A stretch of DNA of 64,000 nt, taken from assembly GCA_022495005.1 (NCBI GenBank), contig JAGYXB010000509.1:1674001-1738000 (forward strand), in the 5' to 3' direction. Position 1 is the first letter of the stretch; each line of letters starts with the position of its first letter. The stretch is from Rhyacophila brunnea (lineage: Eukaryota; Arthropoda; Insecta; Trichoptera; Rhyacophilidae). The notes beneath the pieces were generated by a model. It was given only the letters and a program-made list of their open reading frames with translations, had not been told where the DNA came from and did no database searches. This document shows positions 23,149 to 35,300 of the stretch, one piece after another. Both the position numbers and the translations under genes were made by a program.

Positions 23149-23626
23149 CAGCGATTCCTTGCCTTTTTTGTCGGTCGGAACTTTAGAAGAATTTTGCAAA
23201 ATATCTTTGCAAAGTACAGCCTTGAAGCAAACATGCTGCCCTCTACGATGTATAGTCTCAGATTGCACGTGAATCCATTACCCACTTTTTACACTTAATT
23301 ATGTATGCGTATCTAAACCGAATACATGCAAATAAATTAATGCTTAAAATTCTGTTAATTATACATAACCACAAACTTCTCGTACTCTATTTAAAAAATA
23401 TTTAAATTTACTATCAAAAGATTTTTTTTACATTATTTTCTTAATTCCCTACATCTAAGTAAGGCATGGGCAGCCTAAATATTACTTCAATCATAACGAA
23501 GACCCGACCTTCACATTTTAAAAACACGTCCGTTTAATCCCCTTTTACCAAAAAAAGTTTCAACTTTCCACTTATTAGTTTTCGTAAAAACCTCAGTGTT
23601 CCGCGTAACCTGGTTGGCAATCTCTG
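23149..23626. mobile_element. Decayed hAT-type MITE
   Basis: Left end CAGCGATTCCTTGCC. Right end read from the other strand is CAGAGATTGCCAACC, similar to the tips of the element at 7286. The expected 8-bp target duplication is too degraded to confirm. The 60-codon frame across the left border is not considered coding. Confidence 0.5.
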
Positions 23627-25190
23627 CCTTAGAATTTATATTTAACAATATAAACGTGCCTGATCCTTATTAACTTTATGGTGATATTATAAAGATACGC
23701 TTTTATTCGACAGTAATATTGTGTCAGTAATTTTATTTCACACTACCGTGTGAACGTGAACATACCAGTTGGCAATTTAAGGGATGATTTTCATTTTAAA
23801 ATCGATGTATTCTCAAATTTTTTGCATTATATTCTGCATAATATATGAATATTAACGTTTTATAAAAAAATAAACTATTATTTTATTAAGATACTTCCGA
23901 AATAACCATAATAGTAGGTACCAATAATAATTATCGTTACGAGTAGGTAGATATTAAACTTTTTTTTAATTCACACAATATTTAAGGCCATGCATTAGTT
24001 GAGGCACGGTCTAAAAAGATCGTTGCTAGGCGATGCGCGGATTGCGGGTGGCGGGTGAAAATGACGCCTGTCAAACGAAATATTATTTGTCATATAAATC
24101 CAACATACGTCCATTTTATGTTCTGTTTATTGTTCTATTAGTAACAATAATAATATATTCATTGACATGTTTTCTTTTAAAAGTAAATGGGTAACGTTTT
24201 TAGTCATCTTTACACGATTTTAGAATTAATTGGCCCGTCGCCATCACGCAGCAAAGTGATGTGTGTCTGACTCCACGTTCTCTCAATGAATGCGAAGCAA
24301 GTACAAAATTTCGTCGCGCGTACAGTTGAAAATTATTTGGCGTTTCACTGATGCGTCACCTTAAGTATAACGTATTGGTTATTGAAGATACATAATTTAG
24401 AATACTTAAAAAATATACTTATTAGATAAGTTTTAAAACATAGTGGGACTCATAACAACTATGAACCGTAAAACCATTATTTTATATTAGAACCTGTGGC
24501 GGTCCATAAGCTTTTGTTAGAAGCGAACATGGTACTCGTAGTTTACTTCTTAAAAAATAAATGTATCTTTACGGAAGCATGGCAACATATAATTAACATG
24601 TAAGTATCTTCTTGCTTGTTTGTCGTACTTGTCATTGGCTTCGAGTTGACAATCCATGGTAAAATCAGCGTCTGACTGTGAGGTCGCGTGAGATTTTCTC
24701 GCGGCGAAGTTGATAACAATCTGCCTTCGTCAACGATGAGAAGTTGAGGGCATGTTCAGAGCGGTGTATTTATATTACCATTACCGACGCCATACGGACA
24801 GTGTCGCATGCAGGAATTACATCACCGATATTTGTAAAATTTATGCTGTGTAATCATTTATTTAGATAAGTATCTGCAATGCTCGGAAAGTTTAAAATTA
24901 AATTTTCCAATAAAAAAATATTGACAACAATGTGGAACATAATTTTATAATAATTATCTAAGCTGGGATTAAGCGAAAGGCTGAAATACAATCTTCATAA
25001 TTAAAGTCGAGATACTTGCAAATTATTCGGTCTATACAATCATTATAAGCCAATGCACGCGCATACTTAACAGCTATACTTACTGTATGTAACACAAGTA
25101 GATTTTATTTCATTTAGCTTTACAATCTAGCATGGATCTAGGCCGCTTCATAAATGATAAAAGGATATTAGCTACTTGCTCTACATTTTA
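23627..25190. other. Unannotated DNA with GC-richer patches
   Basis: Two stretches (about 23995-24110 with 24230-24360, and about 24640-24830) are GC-richer than the background and have no repeat partner in the window. No open frame supports coding. They are candidates for conserved regulatory sequence. Confidence 0.3.
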
Positions 25191-25194
25191 AATC

Positions 25195-25310
25195 CATGGT
25201 CTGGGTCAAACACAGATTGAAAAAAACATGAGAATTTGGTCAAACTCGAGATTCAAACCCGAGACCCTCGACTTACTAAGTGGATTCGTTACCACTTTAC
25301 CATCGTTGGT
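25195..25310 (-). mobile_element. tRNA-derived SINE, minus strand
   Basis: On the minus strand an A box (TGGTAAAGTGG, about 25306) and a B box (GGGTTTGAATCTCG, about 25263) are spaced as in a tRNA gene. A T-rich then unrelated tail follows (to about 25195). The tRNA cloverleaf is not fully paired, so this is a SINE head rather than a functional tRNA gene. No clear target duplication. Confidence 0.7.
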
Positions 25311-26578
25311 CTACTAATAATAATTAAATGGTATTGTTGAAGAATAGGTAGATATCAAGGACAAGGATATCTTTGAAATTTTATAACTTCACTGGCGAGT
25401 GACGATATAACTCAGAAAGACAAAACATCAAACATGAACGTTTTTGTTAGAAAAGTGATTAATATAATATTTTTAATTATAATTCTACCCAGTTTTACCT
25501 ACTACTGTACAACTAATATAGTATGTCGTCGATTTACCTGTTACATTCGTAGAGCTATAGCGTACTGTTTTATAATAATTATCCGATAGATGGCACAATA
25601 TTTTTTAGAAAAGATTTCTTGAAGTAGTTAATTAAATGGCCCAATAATTTGATATAACTAAACAATCGATTAGTAATATGTACAATATTACATTGTGTCA
25701 TTATAACTATCCGGTATTTAAAATAGATCATATGAGTAGGTAAGAAGCAAAAGTACTTCTCTCCATTTTTGAAATACACAATAGTCATTCTTTGAAATGT
25801 TCAAATTAGACTTTTGTTATTTATTTTCAATTTAAACAATGTTATGTACTGCTGGATACTTTATTAATACACCTAATAAAGACCCTTCAAAACTGTGTCG
25901 TTATTTTTATGCGCATATTTGAATGTGTAAGTAATGGTGAGAATCCTTTTTGCTGTTAACCTACTCATTATAATGGATAATTTATTAAGATTGGTACCTT
26001 ATTTGTGTTACTTGGCTATTATTTTAAATGCTTGTAATTAAAAATCTGTTTTAAGAAAACGATAAAAATAATCGTTAAACAACGATTATTGCCACTGTTA
26101 TAATATGCAACCATGATCAAGATAAAGAAAACCTAATTTAGTTTTAAAGTCAAATGAAAAATAGTACTGCATAATATATAAAAGAGCCATTGATTGTGAA
26201 TAAAATCGTGTTCGTTTTAATTGAAGTAGGTATTGGTCAATTGGTATGATATTTAATCACAAAATATTAGTAATGCAAACAAAACAAAATTATAATACGC
26301 CATGTTTGCATTAGTTCGTTTTATGTGACATTTTCATGCAATATGATCTAAATACGGTACTGTTAGTTGCTACCGTAGCGTCAGAGGAAAAACAGTACGT
26401 AGCTATCCGAACTGTATAATTTTGGTTTTCTGGGAAACTGAATAAACAGTAAGTACGTAAATCATAGAAGCATTATTATTAACATCATTACCCCGTCATA
26501 CATACATGAATTTTTGAAGAAAAGAGCTATTTGGAGATCGGCATATACTTATTATCTATTACATTATTAGAATCTAGG
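25311..26578. other. Unannotated AT-rich DNA with a small hairpin
   Basis: A perfect 10-bp stem AATAATCGTT/AACGATTATT with a 4-nt loop is at 26067-26090. No recognised gene. Confidence 0.45.
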
Positions 26579-27125
26579 CAAGTGTTTCCTAAACTGTGGA
26601 ATACGTACTTCTATGCCAGGGATTCTTAACCGCTTTAAACCGTGACCAAGATTGGAGTAATAATTTTGGTTTCGCTATCCAAAATAAAATCCGCCCAGAA
26701 TCAGTAAATTTTCGAGTCGAGTTTTTTTAAATTTTTTTTACCTTTTCCGATTATTTTTCTGTCCGAGCGGGTTTCCCGTTACACAAAAATTTTCCTCCAT
26801 AATTAAAATCATTCTTCCTTCAATTTTTGCCGAAAAAATAATCCTGATGAAATTTCCAGAATCCGTGCCTTCATGCAAAAACAAAAACAAAAACGTAAAA
26901 GAATACGTTAATATAAAAAATGAATTTATTTATTTTCGTAAATACATTCAAACACAATTAATTGAAAGTTTCAATGTTTAGGATGGAATTTCTTGTGGTC
27001 ATTAGTAGAGGAATATTTGTTTCGATATTTTGTGTCGTGCTATAAAAAAATATTTTGACAAAAACCACTTACCACTTTAAAACATTTGCAAGGACACGAT
27101 CAGGTATCAAATGTTTGAAAATACT
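26579..27125. mobile_element. Possible hAT remnant(s)
   Basis: AAGTGTTTCCTAAACTGTGG (about 26580) and CAGGGATTCTTAACC (26617) both resemble hAT left ends. A possible right end reads CAGTATTTTCAAAC from the other strand near 27125. The target duplications do not match, so the borders are uncertain and two overlapping remnants are possible. Confidence 0.35.
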
Positions 27126-29986
27126 GAACTAAGTTATCAGGTCTAATATTACTATAATATTATTGAGCATTGAAAAGTGTATTAGGTACCTACAAATTTT
27201 GGAAGTTATATAGATTAACATATTGTAAATATCATTAATTTACAGGTCAAATTTAATGATACATGTTCACGCAATGAACCCTTGAAAAGTTCGCCAGTGT
27301 ATATTAACTGGTCATTGTTACCCACGCTGTTTCAATGAATGGATCTTATCGTCGGACGCATATATATGACGTGATCAACAATTACCTACCACATAAAAAA
27401 ACGATGTAAATATACGAATTAAAAACTATTTAAGAGCCTCTAATTAGAGCATTGAAATAGTATTTTTGGTGGAGTAATGACTAATTACAATTGTAAAATA
27501 CCTACCAAGCTTAAAGATGCTACTCTGCTATTAGATTTAATGACCAGAAGACAAAATCACCGAGTAATTATTATAAGCCACACTGTTCCACGCCGTGTTA
27601 AACATTCCGCAAAACAACGAAAAAAGTTGTGATCAAATAACTTCATCGACTTTTTTTGTTGTTTTGTAATATGATAACTAATTTTAATTACTATTTCATG
27701 CGTAGATATAACATCAAATGAAATTAAATATGTAGTATACACTAATCGCATGCCGATTGTTTGAAATATATTATTTTATATTTATGTACATTTTATTCAT
27801 ATTGATATTTTAAATTTAGAACGTCAGTTTGACGTATTGTAGTTCTAAAATCTAACACTAGGGCTTTATGAAAATAATAACATGTGCAATGTTTAATAAT
27901 AAAATCAAATCTTTTTTAGCACGTGATAATACGAACTGTTTGATTGGATATATGTCATATTGGTCCGCGATTTCTGTTTTTCCAGAGATGCTTATCAGAT
28001 CCATCGTATTAAAATGCTAACACTGGTTTATCTTCACAAAATACACAATTGGCTATGCAGCTCTTGATGTACCTACATATACAAAAAACGAAACCAGAAA
28101 CAGTGGTATATAATAATTTATGGTGAGTCTAAAAATCAATAAAGCGCAGAAGCAATTTTCTTTATGTAGATGACGCGATCGATTCGTCAGAAATTTAGAT
28201 ATTTAAAAGGGGTCCTCGAAACAGTTAAAACTAGTTATTGAAGTATTAAATTATTCAGTGATCGAAATGAATAATTGTGGGAACCGGAGCGCTTGATAAT
28301 TATCTGAAAATATTAACACATTTATCTAATTTAATGTATTTATTATCTTTAAATTAGTAAGATTTATATTTTTTTATTATATAATCCACCTGGTTCAGAC
28401 GATCATATGGAATAATAGTTTTTAAAATTGGGCCGTGCAAAAATTATCAGTACCGAAGGCGAAAAACGGACACGTCTAAATATTTTTTTTTACCATGAGT
28501 CCGACTCGTTTCGCATTAAAATTTAAATATGTATATTTAATGTAAATGCAGTTAATTACTTTTTAATAATTCGCGAACCGGGACGCAATATTTATTTTTT
28601 TCACGCGACGGAGCGATAATTTCACGAAACGGTGCACTCCGGTCAATTTAGAGCGCTGAAGTTATACAAAAAACATAAAAAGATGAGTAAATATTTCTCA
28701 AAAAATGTGTACAAAATATTACCTAAAGCATAACAAGATCTTTGCGACTAATATCAAAGGGATATATAATGTAAAGTAAAGACTCAAACATAATATACTT
28801 ATTTGTACACAAAAAAGAAAACCACTAATATTATTATTATTATTATTATGTAACATCACTGTTATCTTCAATAATCATTATTTTCAGTAAGGTAGAGAAT
28901 GTGATTTTAGAAGAGAGTTACATTGATATCTTAAAAATTTTAAATTAATGGTCGGGGAATGAAATTTTATAAGCTTGCAATTATTTGTACGCCATGACAC
29001 ATTATGACGTCACATCGTGATGCCGCTAACCAACAAATAACATTTGCACTTATGCATATAAACGAGCAGTATATAGCCTATAACGTATTTGGGAATCTCA
29101 TGCATACGACTCTAGGTAAGTTAGTAGTAGCTATTTGGATGTTATGGTTTTTATTTTATTTTTATCGTGGGGCCATCAAAATTAAAAAGTAACTCGGGCT
29201 TCTACGTCCCTAAACTAATAAAGTGAATATGTATGTAAGCTGTATTTTTGATTAGCAATATCGGCCGATAACGCGTTTCGAATAAGTAACTTGAAATAAA
29301 ATCAACACAAACATAGAACCCTCCAAACCAACCTGTCCCGTACCACATTCCGTATTAATCGAGCGTATCATAAGGACCTACGTTTGGAGGTGAAGCATCA
29401 GCAGTTTTTACGCTTGTAATGTCTCAAGAGCAGATACAAAAGACTGAGAGCGCCACGCTCTCAAATGACATTTGACTGAGTTTATTTAATATTATATTTA
29501 AAGACGCATAATAAGGTTGTATTTAATCATTATTGCAAGATTTATTATTAACGAGCAATCATGATCGATATCTTATAGTCCATTTAATAAGAACTGCCTC
29601 AATATTCTTAAGTTTCTGAGTCGTGAATAAAGGAATTCGTTGGGGAAATGACGTGGAAGTAATTTATTTGTGTGAATCGAATCACCGAATGAATCTGACT
29701 CAAATACAAAAGAGTTCGCGCCTCAACTCTCCTCCGACTTGACTCAGTTTAAAATGTTCCATCTCCATTTCTATTTCACGTTAAGAGCTTTTTAATTTGT
29801 GCTGAGCTATTCTCACGGTGTTACGGAATTCTCTGATTGTACCAGTGGCGTATGGACAAAATAATTAATGAAAAATTAAACGAGAAACACAGGTACCAGG
29901 TGGTATTCAAAAACATTTCTTCTATCACCCTTCGTAGTTTTTCCATTACTACATACACTCATATCCGACCATTTTTTTCGACAACT
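27126..29986. other. Unannotated DNA
   Basis: AT-rich with an ATT/TTA-repeat microsatellite at about 28827-28849, a GC-richer patch at 28400-28640, and an 8-bp perfect hairpin at 29445-29463 (stem TGAGAGCG, loop CCA). No gene recognised. Confidence 0.4.
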
Positions 29987-30184
29987 TCAGGTCATCGCAG
30001 TGTGGTCTTCTTCTTGCTTCCATTTTTTCATGTCCGCTGAATTTGGAATATATGGTGCAATTTTGTCCCATTTCAGGCTTTGAGTATTTATAGATCTAAC
30101 GACGTCAGGTACGCCAGAGTTAATATAACTACTAAATTCAAATGCTGCATAATTATCGTTACTGCGGTAGAGATCATTTTTCAA
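29987..30184 (-). CDS. Unrecognised open frame with protein-like composition
   Basis: 65 codons from a TTG after an in-frame stop, so there is no ATG start. The sequence (SGVPDVVRSINTQSLKWDKI, KKWKQEEDH) uses a mixed set of residues rather than the Ile/Lys/Asn-heavy content of noise frames here. It could be a decayed exon or a piece of a transposon or retrocopy. No family recognised. Confidence 0.2.
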   Translation of the reverse strand: MKNDLYRSNDNYAAFEFSSYINSGVPDVVRSINTQSLKWDKIAPYIPNSADMKKWKQEEDHTAMT

Positions 30185-31134
30185 CTTATAAATTTAAAAT
30201 ATCCCATTATTATGTGTTATATTATAACACAAAAGTACAACATCTGATCGGGAAAATGGACCGCTTTTTAAAGGTTAAAACTATGTAATCCTCGTAAAAA
30301 ATAAAACATCTTCTAGATATATTTTACATTCAATATTATGGTCGGTATGGTGAAAAGATAGTTACAATCAATAATCTTATACTTAAAAAAATATATCTAG
30401 AAAAAGTGTCAATGAAAATTTATAATATTATGTGGCTAAGCTTGATACCTACTTATTATTTATTTAAATTGATAATTGTATTTTAGAAGTTTAGATAAAA
30501 ACAAGTAACGAGAACGCCAATGTAAAAACATTTGTTTTCTCAATTCCACGAAGTGCACACAAAAACGGAACTGTTTTAACTTTTTGAATTCATTTAAAAT
30601 TTAAATTGATACCAAAAATTTTGTAATCGACACAAATAGGTAGGTACAATGAAATTTCAACCACAAGCTTAAATGAAAACTGTTGAAAAGTACAGGTATT
30701 TGGAATAAGTGTTAATTCTCTGAAATTATTATAAAATACAGAAATGTGTTTAGACATTATCTTCATCAAACTACTGAAGAATGAAAATATCATGTCTGAT
30801 ATTATTTAGATAACCATATAAAGTAATAATATAACCTAAAAACAAGTTTGGGTACAATGTACGTTCTCAGATAAGTAGTAAGAACGCGTGAACTGCCCAG
30901 CGTGATTATTAATTCATTGTCTCTAGAGTTGATAATTATATTTAATAAGTATATTCTTTTTTCGGTAAGTAAGTTACACATATTATGAAGTATATTCATT
31001 TTTCGGTAAGTAAGTAATACATAATAATATTATGAATCAGTATATCCCAAGACAGATATTTCCAAATGGTTGGATTGTGAACAACTATTTTTATATAATA
31101 TATACGCCGTATTATTTATAGGATTATAACTTCA
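30185..31134. other. Unannotated AT-rich DNA with a short tandem duplication
   Basis: GTATATTC...TTCGGTAAGTAAGT is duplicated at about 30949 and 30990 (41-bp period). Otherwise no recognised feature. Confidence 0.45.
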
Positions 31135-31445
31135 GCGCATCTATTATATACACAATAAGACTGCTATCGGCCGCTACGGCAGATATCGAGGGTAGTTTTA
31201 TATCGAAGTATTGGCAGTTATTGTAACAATTACAGTAAGTTAGCCGTCTAAACAGTCAAAACTGTATATCTCGCTCTAATGTAGCATACTTAAGACAGGT
31301 TCTGTTAAAACATAGCACTTATTGTAACAATTACAACTAATTTATTGTAATTATTGTTACAACAAGTGCTAATACTTTGCTACAAAACTACTCTCGATAG
31401 CTACCGTAGCCGCCGATAGCAGTCTTGTGTATAGAATAGATGCGC
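31135..31445. mobile_element. Foldback MITE, copy B
   Basis: Left end GCGCATCTATTATATACACA and right end TGTGTATAGAATAGATGCGC are reverse complements. The arms continue through GACTGCTATCGGC and the GGGTAGTTTT words. Interior words TTGTAACAATTACA and GTTAGCCGTCTAAACAGTC are shared with copies A and C. Noncoding. Confidence 0.82.
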
Positions 31446-32642
31446 AGGTATTGATATAGGGTGCCAAATAAAATGCAGTGTGTTAGTAGTTAAATGTCAG
31501 TAAATTGAGTATCAGAAAGCATCTTAATATATTCACTATTTTATGGTAAAAGGTCTTATGTCAGCAGACAGCATAAGTTTTACCTACTTCTAATTTAAAT
31601 GTTAGTTCACTTTGTTAAAAAACGTTTTTCGTATGTTATTTGAAATTGTATTGGCATATAACACAAAATTACAAAAGCCATATAATTAATAGATAATTAA
31701 AGAGTGTCTATATTTAGATGATTACTTAGACAGAGCATTGTCAATTAATATGAAAGTTTTAATATGTGTTTTTTATGAACAAATTTAATGGTCAATAGCT
31801 TTCCAGAATAGACTTTTTACATTAAACACCGGATTACTTTATTAAAACGCAAATATAACATTAGGTAGCTACCGGTAGGTATATTGCTTTGATTTTTAAG
31901 TATTTATTATACGTTAAAATACAAGTAAGAATTGGTAGATATTTTAGACCCAGTTTAACTTTGCAACAGTAAGTCAAGCAGTGCACATCGAGAGACTGAA
32001 ATTATAAATTATTATTACAGAGACGTTCGTTTCGAGATGAGTCGACCTCATGTCATGTCATCTTAATGACTTGTCGTGACACGCCATCAGACGTTTCTAC
32101 ATTCCATTTCATACTTTTTGTGATTTCTTGAATTACAAATTTTATTGAAAATGTAGTCTTGGTAACGTTGCTGGTAACTGTGGGTATTTGGTTAGATCGG
32201 ACTAGTATAATACGGGCCATGGGTTGAAATACTAGATGGGTTATATTATATTCATTTTTTTTCTATTGTGCCTGTGAACATCTTCTTCTGAATATATTGA
32301 AAATAGTTGATGTTCTAAGTGCAATGATAAGTATTATCCCAATACTTATCCAGAGATATCATAAGGGAATCAAACGAGCGGATAAGCTCGAAACGTATTT
32401 TTCCCTACATTTACTGTATTGTAATGTAGGATCGTAGGATAGATTCCTTTACTATATAGAAACGAGAATTCTTTTATTAAAAATATTAGCAATGAATGAG
32501 ACTCGTGAAATAATGTTTGACAAGAATATTACGTACAGCTAAGACCTAATGCATAATAATAGTAATATTGGAAAACAATAATTAGTTTATAATAATAATT
32601 GAACTATGACATTGAACATTGTCCTGTGGTCAAAGTTAGTCA
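31446..32642. other. Unannotated AT-rich DNA
   Basis: Lies between foldback copies B and C. No recognised feature. Confidence 0.4.
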
Positions 32643-32884
32643 GCGCATCTATTCTATACACAAGGCTGCTATCGGCGACTATCGAGGGTAGTTTATCATA
32701 TTTATGTATTGAGGTTTATAATTGTTACAATAAGTTAACCGTCTAATCTGTCTGTAGCACTTTTTGAGAGTTCAGACTGTTAACTTATTGTAACAAGACA
32801 CCGTCTCAATACATAAATATGATAAACTACCATCGATAACCGCCGATAGCCGCCAATAGCAGCCTTGTGTACAGAATAGATGGG
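32643..32884. mobile_element. Foldback MITE, copy C
   Basis: The clearest copy: about 110 bp on each side pair with each other almost along the whole 240-bp element, leaving a loop of a few tens of bases. Left arm: GCGCATCTATTCTATACACA, CTATCGAGGGTAGTTTATCA, ATTGTTACAATAAGTTAACC. Right arm: the reverse of each. Such a hairpin, if transcribed, would give long double-stranded RNA. No coding capacity. Confidence 0.85.
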
Positions 32885-33590
32885 CTGATATTTTATTTAA
32901 AAAAAATCACTAAGATTAAAATGTGTCATCACTGTCATTTTCAATCGTAATTATTTTTAGTTACAGCATGTAGGTACATACTAGATACATTGATATATTA
33001 TTTACTATATACGTTGGTAATTGGAATTTATGTTTTACATTTTTTTTAGTATGCGGTTCCTAAAAATCAGTCAGTGCCTCGGGCATCCGTGTATCTAAAC
33101 CCTCCAATGATCATGTATTTAACTTTCAATATTCTTATTATAAAACTGAATCGCTACACAACCCCCTTTATATACCATGGAGTGGTTCTCTTCTTGATTT
33201 AGCAGAGCGATACATATTATGTAGGTAGGTACTTTCTTATACTGTTGGGCAATGTTTAGCAACCGACCCACGTGCTCGTCGCTTTGTTATGCGAACAGTT
33301 ATATAAAACAGAGACGGAACTGATTGAAAATAATTTATACAGTATAAAGTACTTCAACAAAATATTAAGAATATGTACTTACGAATGTGTTTTTATTTGT
33401 TAATATTCGTAATGATCCTGGGTTTTGTCTTAAGTAAAGATAAAGATCTATTAGAACTTCTTTAAAATTCATAGTTGGTTACAGACTGTCTTGTAGTGAA
33501 AAGATTCAAAATACATTTTTGAGACTTCTTTACTTGACGCTGTATAGATATTGTCCGTAGCGATATCCAACGTCCATTGGGCGTGCTAAT
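32885..33590. other. Unannotated AT-rich DNA
   Basis: No recognised feature. Confidence 0.4.
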
Positions 33591-33594
33591 ATGA

Positions 33595-33930
33595 GATAGA
33601 TAATTCTCAGGAAAACAAGAATTAATGGGAACTGAAATACTCAACGGGTGTGGAGTAACAGGCAACCGAAATCGAGTATGGAAGAATATGGGATACACTT
33701 AAACACGTGTCAAGAATAAGTCATTCTAAGCTTGTCATTTGTTCTCACAACTACTTTCGGTTTATGCACTGACACTCATTCAATATTGGTGTATTTGAAG
33801 ATTATTGCACGTCTATGTGTGTTTTATTTTCGTGAGACACTCACACATTCAAAATCCTGCCTCAAAATGTAGTGTATTGGGGTATAGTCTATCTGAATTC
33901 TATTTATTTATCTATTCTATGGTAATTCTT
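33595..33930 (+). repeat. 310-bp dispersed repeat, copy 1
   Basis: Direct-orientation partner at about 38430-38745. Shared words in the same order: GGGAACTGAAAT, GGCAACCGA/GGTAACCGA, CACGTGTC, CGGTTTATGCA, TTGGTGTATT, GACACTCACACATTCAAAA, GTGTATTG, ATTCTATTTATT. No open frame, no terminal repeats recognised. Class unknown. Confidence 0.75.
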
Positions 33931-34309
33931 ATACGCGGTGTAAATGTAAAACTCTCCCATTGTTGTGCTAGAGCTGATAATAGGTATGTATATCTATAAT
34001 AACAAAACGGCAGTGTCAGTTATTTGTTCTCCCAATTTTTAGAAATAACCTACCATTAATGATGTTAATTTGAAGAGCAATAGTTGTGTTCAACCAAATT
34101 ACTTAACATAGTAATATTACACTTACGTGAGGACGTTTTAATCAATATTGTATTTTTAAATAATAAATAGCCTGTAGGCTGTAGTTATAAGTCTTTCAGC
34201 AGACTACTCGCTATTATTTGTATTGTGTTTCTATTCTTTACATAGGTTGTTATGTTTCATTGTTTAAATAAAATGTAAACGTCTTGAATACATCTTCTCT
34301 TTATTTGAC
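33931..34309. other. Unannotated AT-rich DNA
   Basis: No recognised feature. Confidence 0.4.
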
Positions 34310-34555
34310 CATAGACGCTCCTCAGTTAGAGCACATGAACACCACACCATAATCCAAGAATCCCTATTTTTCGCCAGTCTTCTGGCATCGTTCCAGGTCA
34401 TGCAAGCATACATACACCACTCTGTGGACGGTATTTAGCGGTCTTCCAATACGCCGGACTCCGGTTGGCTTGAAGAACAGACAAGCTGGATAGAAAATTT
34501 CTAGAGGCATTCTCAGCACGTGGCTATGCCTCGTCCACTGTCGCCTCTTCACTAT
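34310..34555 (-). pseudogene. Non-LTR retrotransposon ORF2 C-terminal scrap
   Basis: On the minus strand the frame reads RRQWTRHSHVLRM, then RRIGRPLNTV and VCLHDLERC. A frame change leads to WNDARRLAKNRDSW. Together they match, in order, the RRxWxGHVLRM / GRPxxTW / DARxLAxDRxxWR signature of LINE ORF2 C-termini. One frameshift and no upstream reverse transcriptase: a 5'-truncated dead copy. Confidence 0.75.
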
Positions 34556-34934
34556 CAGCGTAATGAGAGGCTGCCCTTTTCCACTCTCTTATATCCTCGT
34601 TACTTGAATACTTTGTAATTTATAATATTCATGGAAAATTAAAACAAAATAAATATGAATTATTTACTAACTTAATGTGCAAGTGTATTCTTTTTTTATT
34701 GACGATTGAGATATATCAGGATTCTGAGTTTTAGATTCCTATTAATTATTCATTTTAATTAGGTATCTAAATATGATTGTAATAATATTGTCTGATAAGC
34801 TAGTTAAGTGTATTTGTTTTATTTGTGAAGATTTTCTCTCTTTTTAAACTGATTCATATAAATATCTGTTTGTTGTATATTCTTCACAAGTTAAAAATAT
34901 CTACCTGAAGCGTACAAAACCGTGTCTGGAAATT
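34556..34934. other. Unannotated AT-rich DNA
   Basis: No recognised feature. Confidence 0.4.
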
Positions 34935-35300
34935 TGTACGTATGCAGTTCACCGTATCACACTTCACCGTGAATGTTGCATCGGAAATATATTAAAGAGT
35001 GTCCAACCTCTTGGTAGTATAGTACTGACATAAAATTCATGTCTAAATAAAACACGGTTCTTGTCAGTTTACAGGAAGCCAGCTGCAAATGAATTTTGAA
35101 AATTGCTGATATACTGGTTTATTTGTTAGGTTAGGTTAGGTTAGGTTTTCATTCTTGAATTCATGAATTTTGCCAAAATCGGTCATGAAAATAGAGATAA
35201 CCTTATAGTATATACGGTCATCTCTTTCCGATAGAAAACTCACGGCGAACTGTGCTATGGTGAAATATTTTACGCACAATTTACATGCAACCGGACAAAA
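34935..35300 (-). repeat. TTAGG-core dispersed repeat, copy 2
   Basis: Reverse-oriented partner of 10012-10400. It carries four tandem TTAGGTT-type units at about 35125-35147 where copy 1 has AACCTAATCTAACCTAACC. Shared flanks include AAAACACGGTTCTTGTCAGT and CACGGCGAACTGTGCTATGG. The two ends again carry inverted ATCGGAAA/TTTCCGAT words. Confidence 0.75.

Noticed and set aside
29842..30122. hAT element suggested by CAGTGGCGTA and a later TACGCCAG
   Set aside because: The two ends match poorly and the flanking 8-mers differ.
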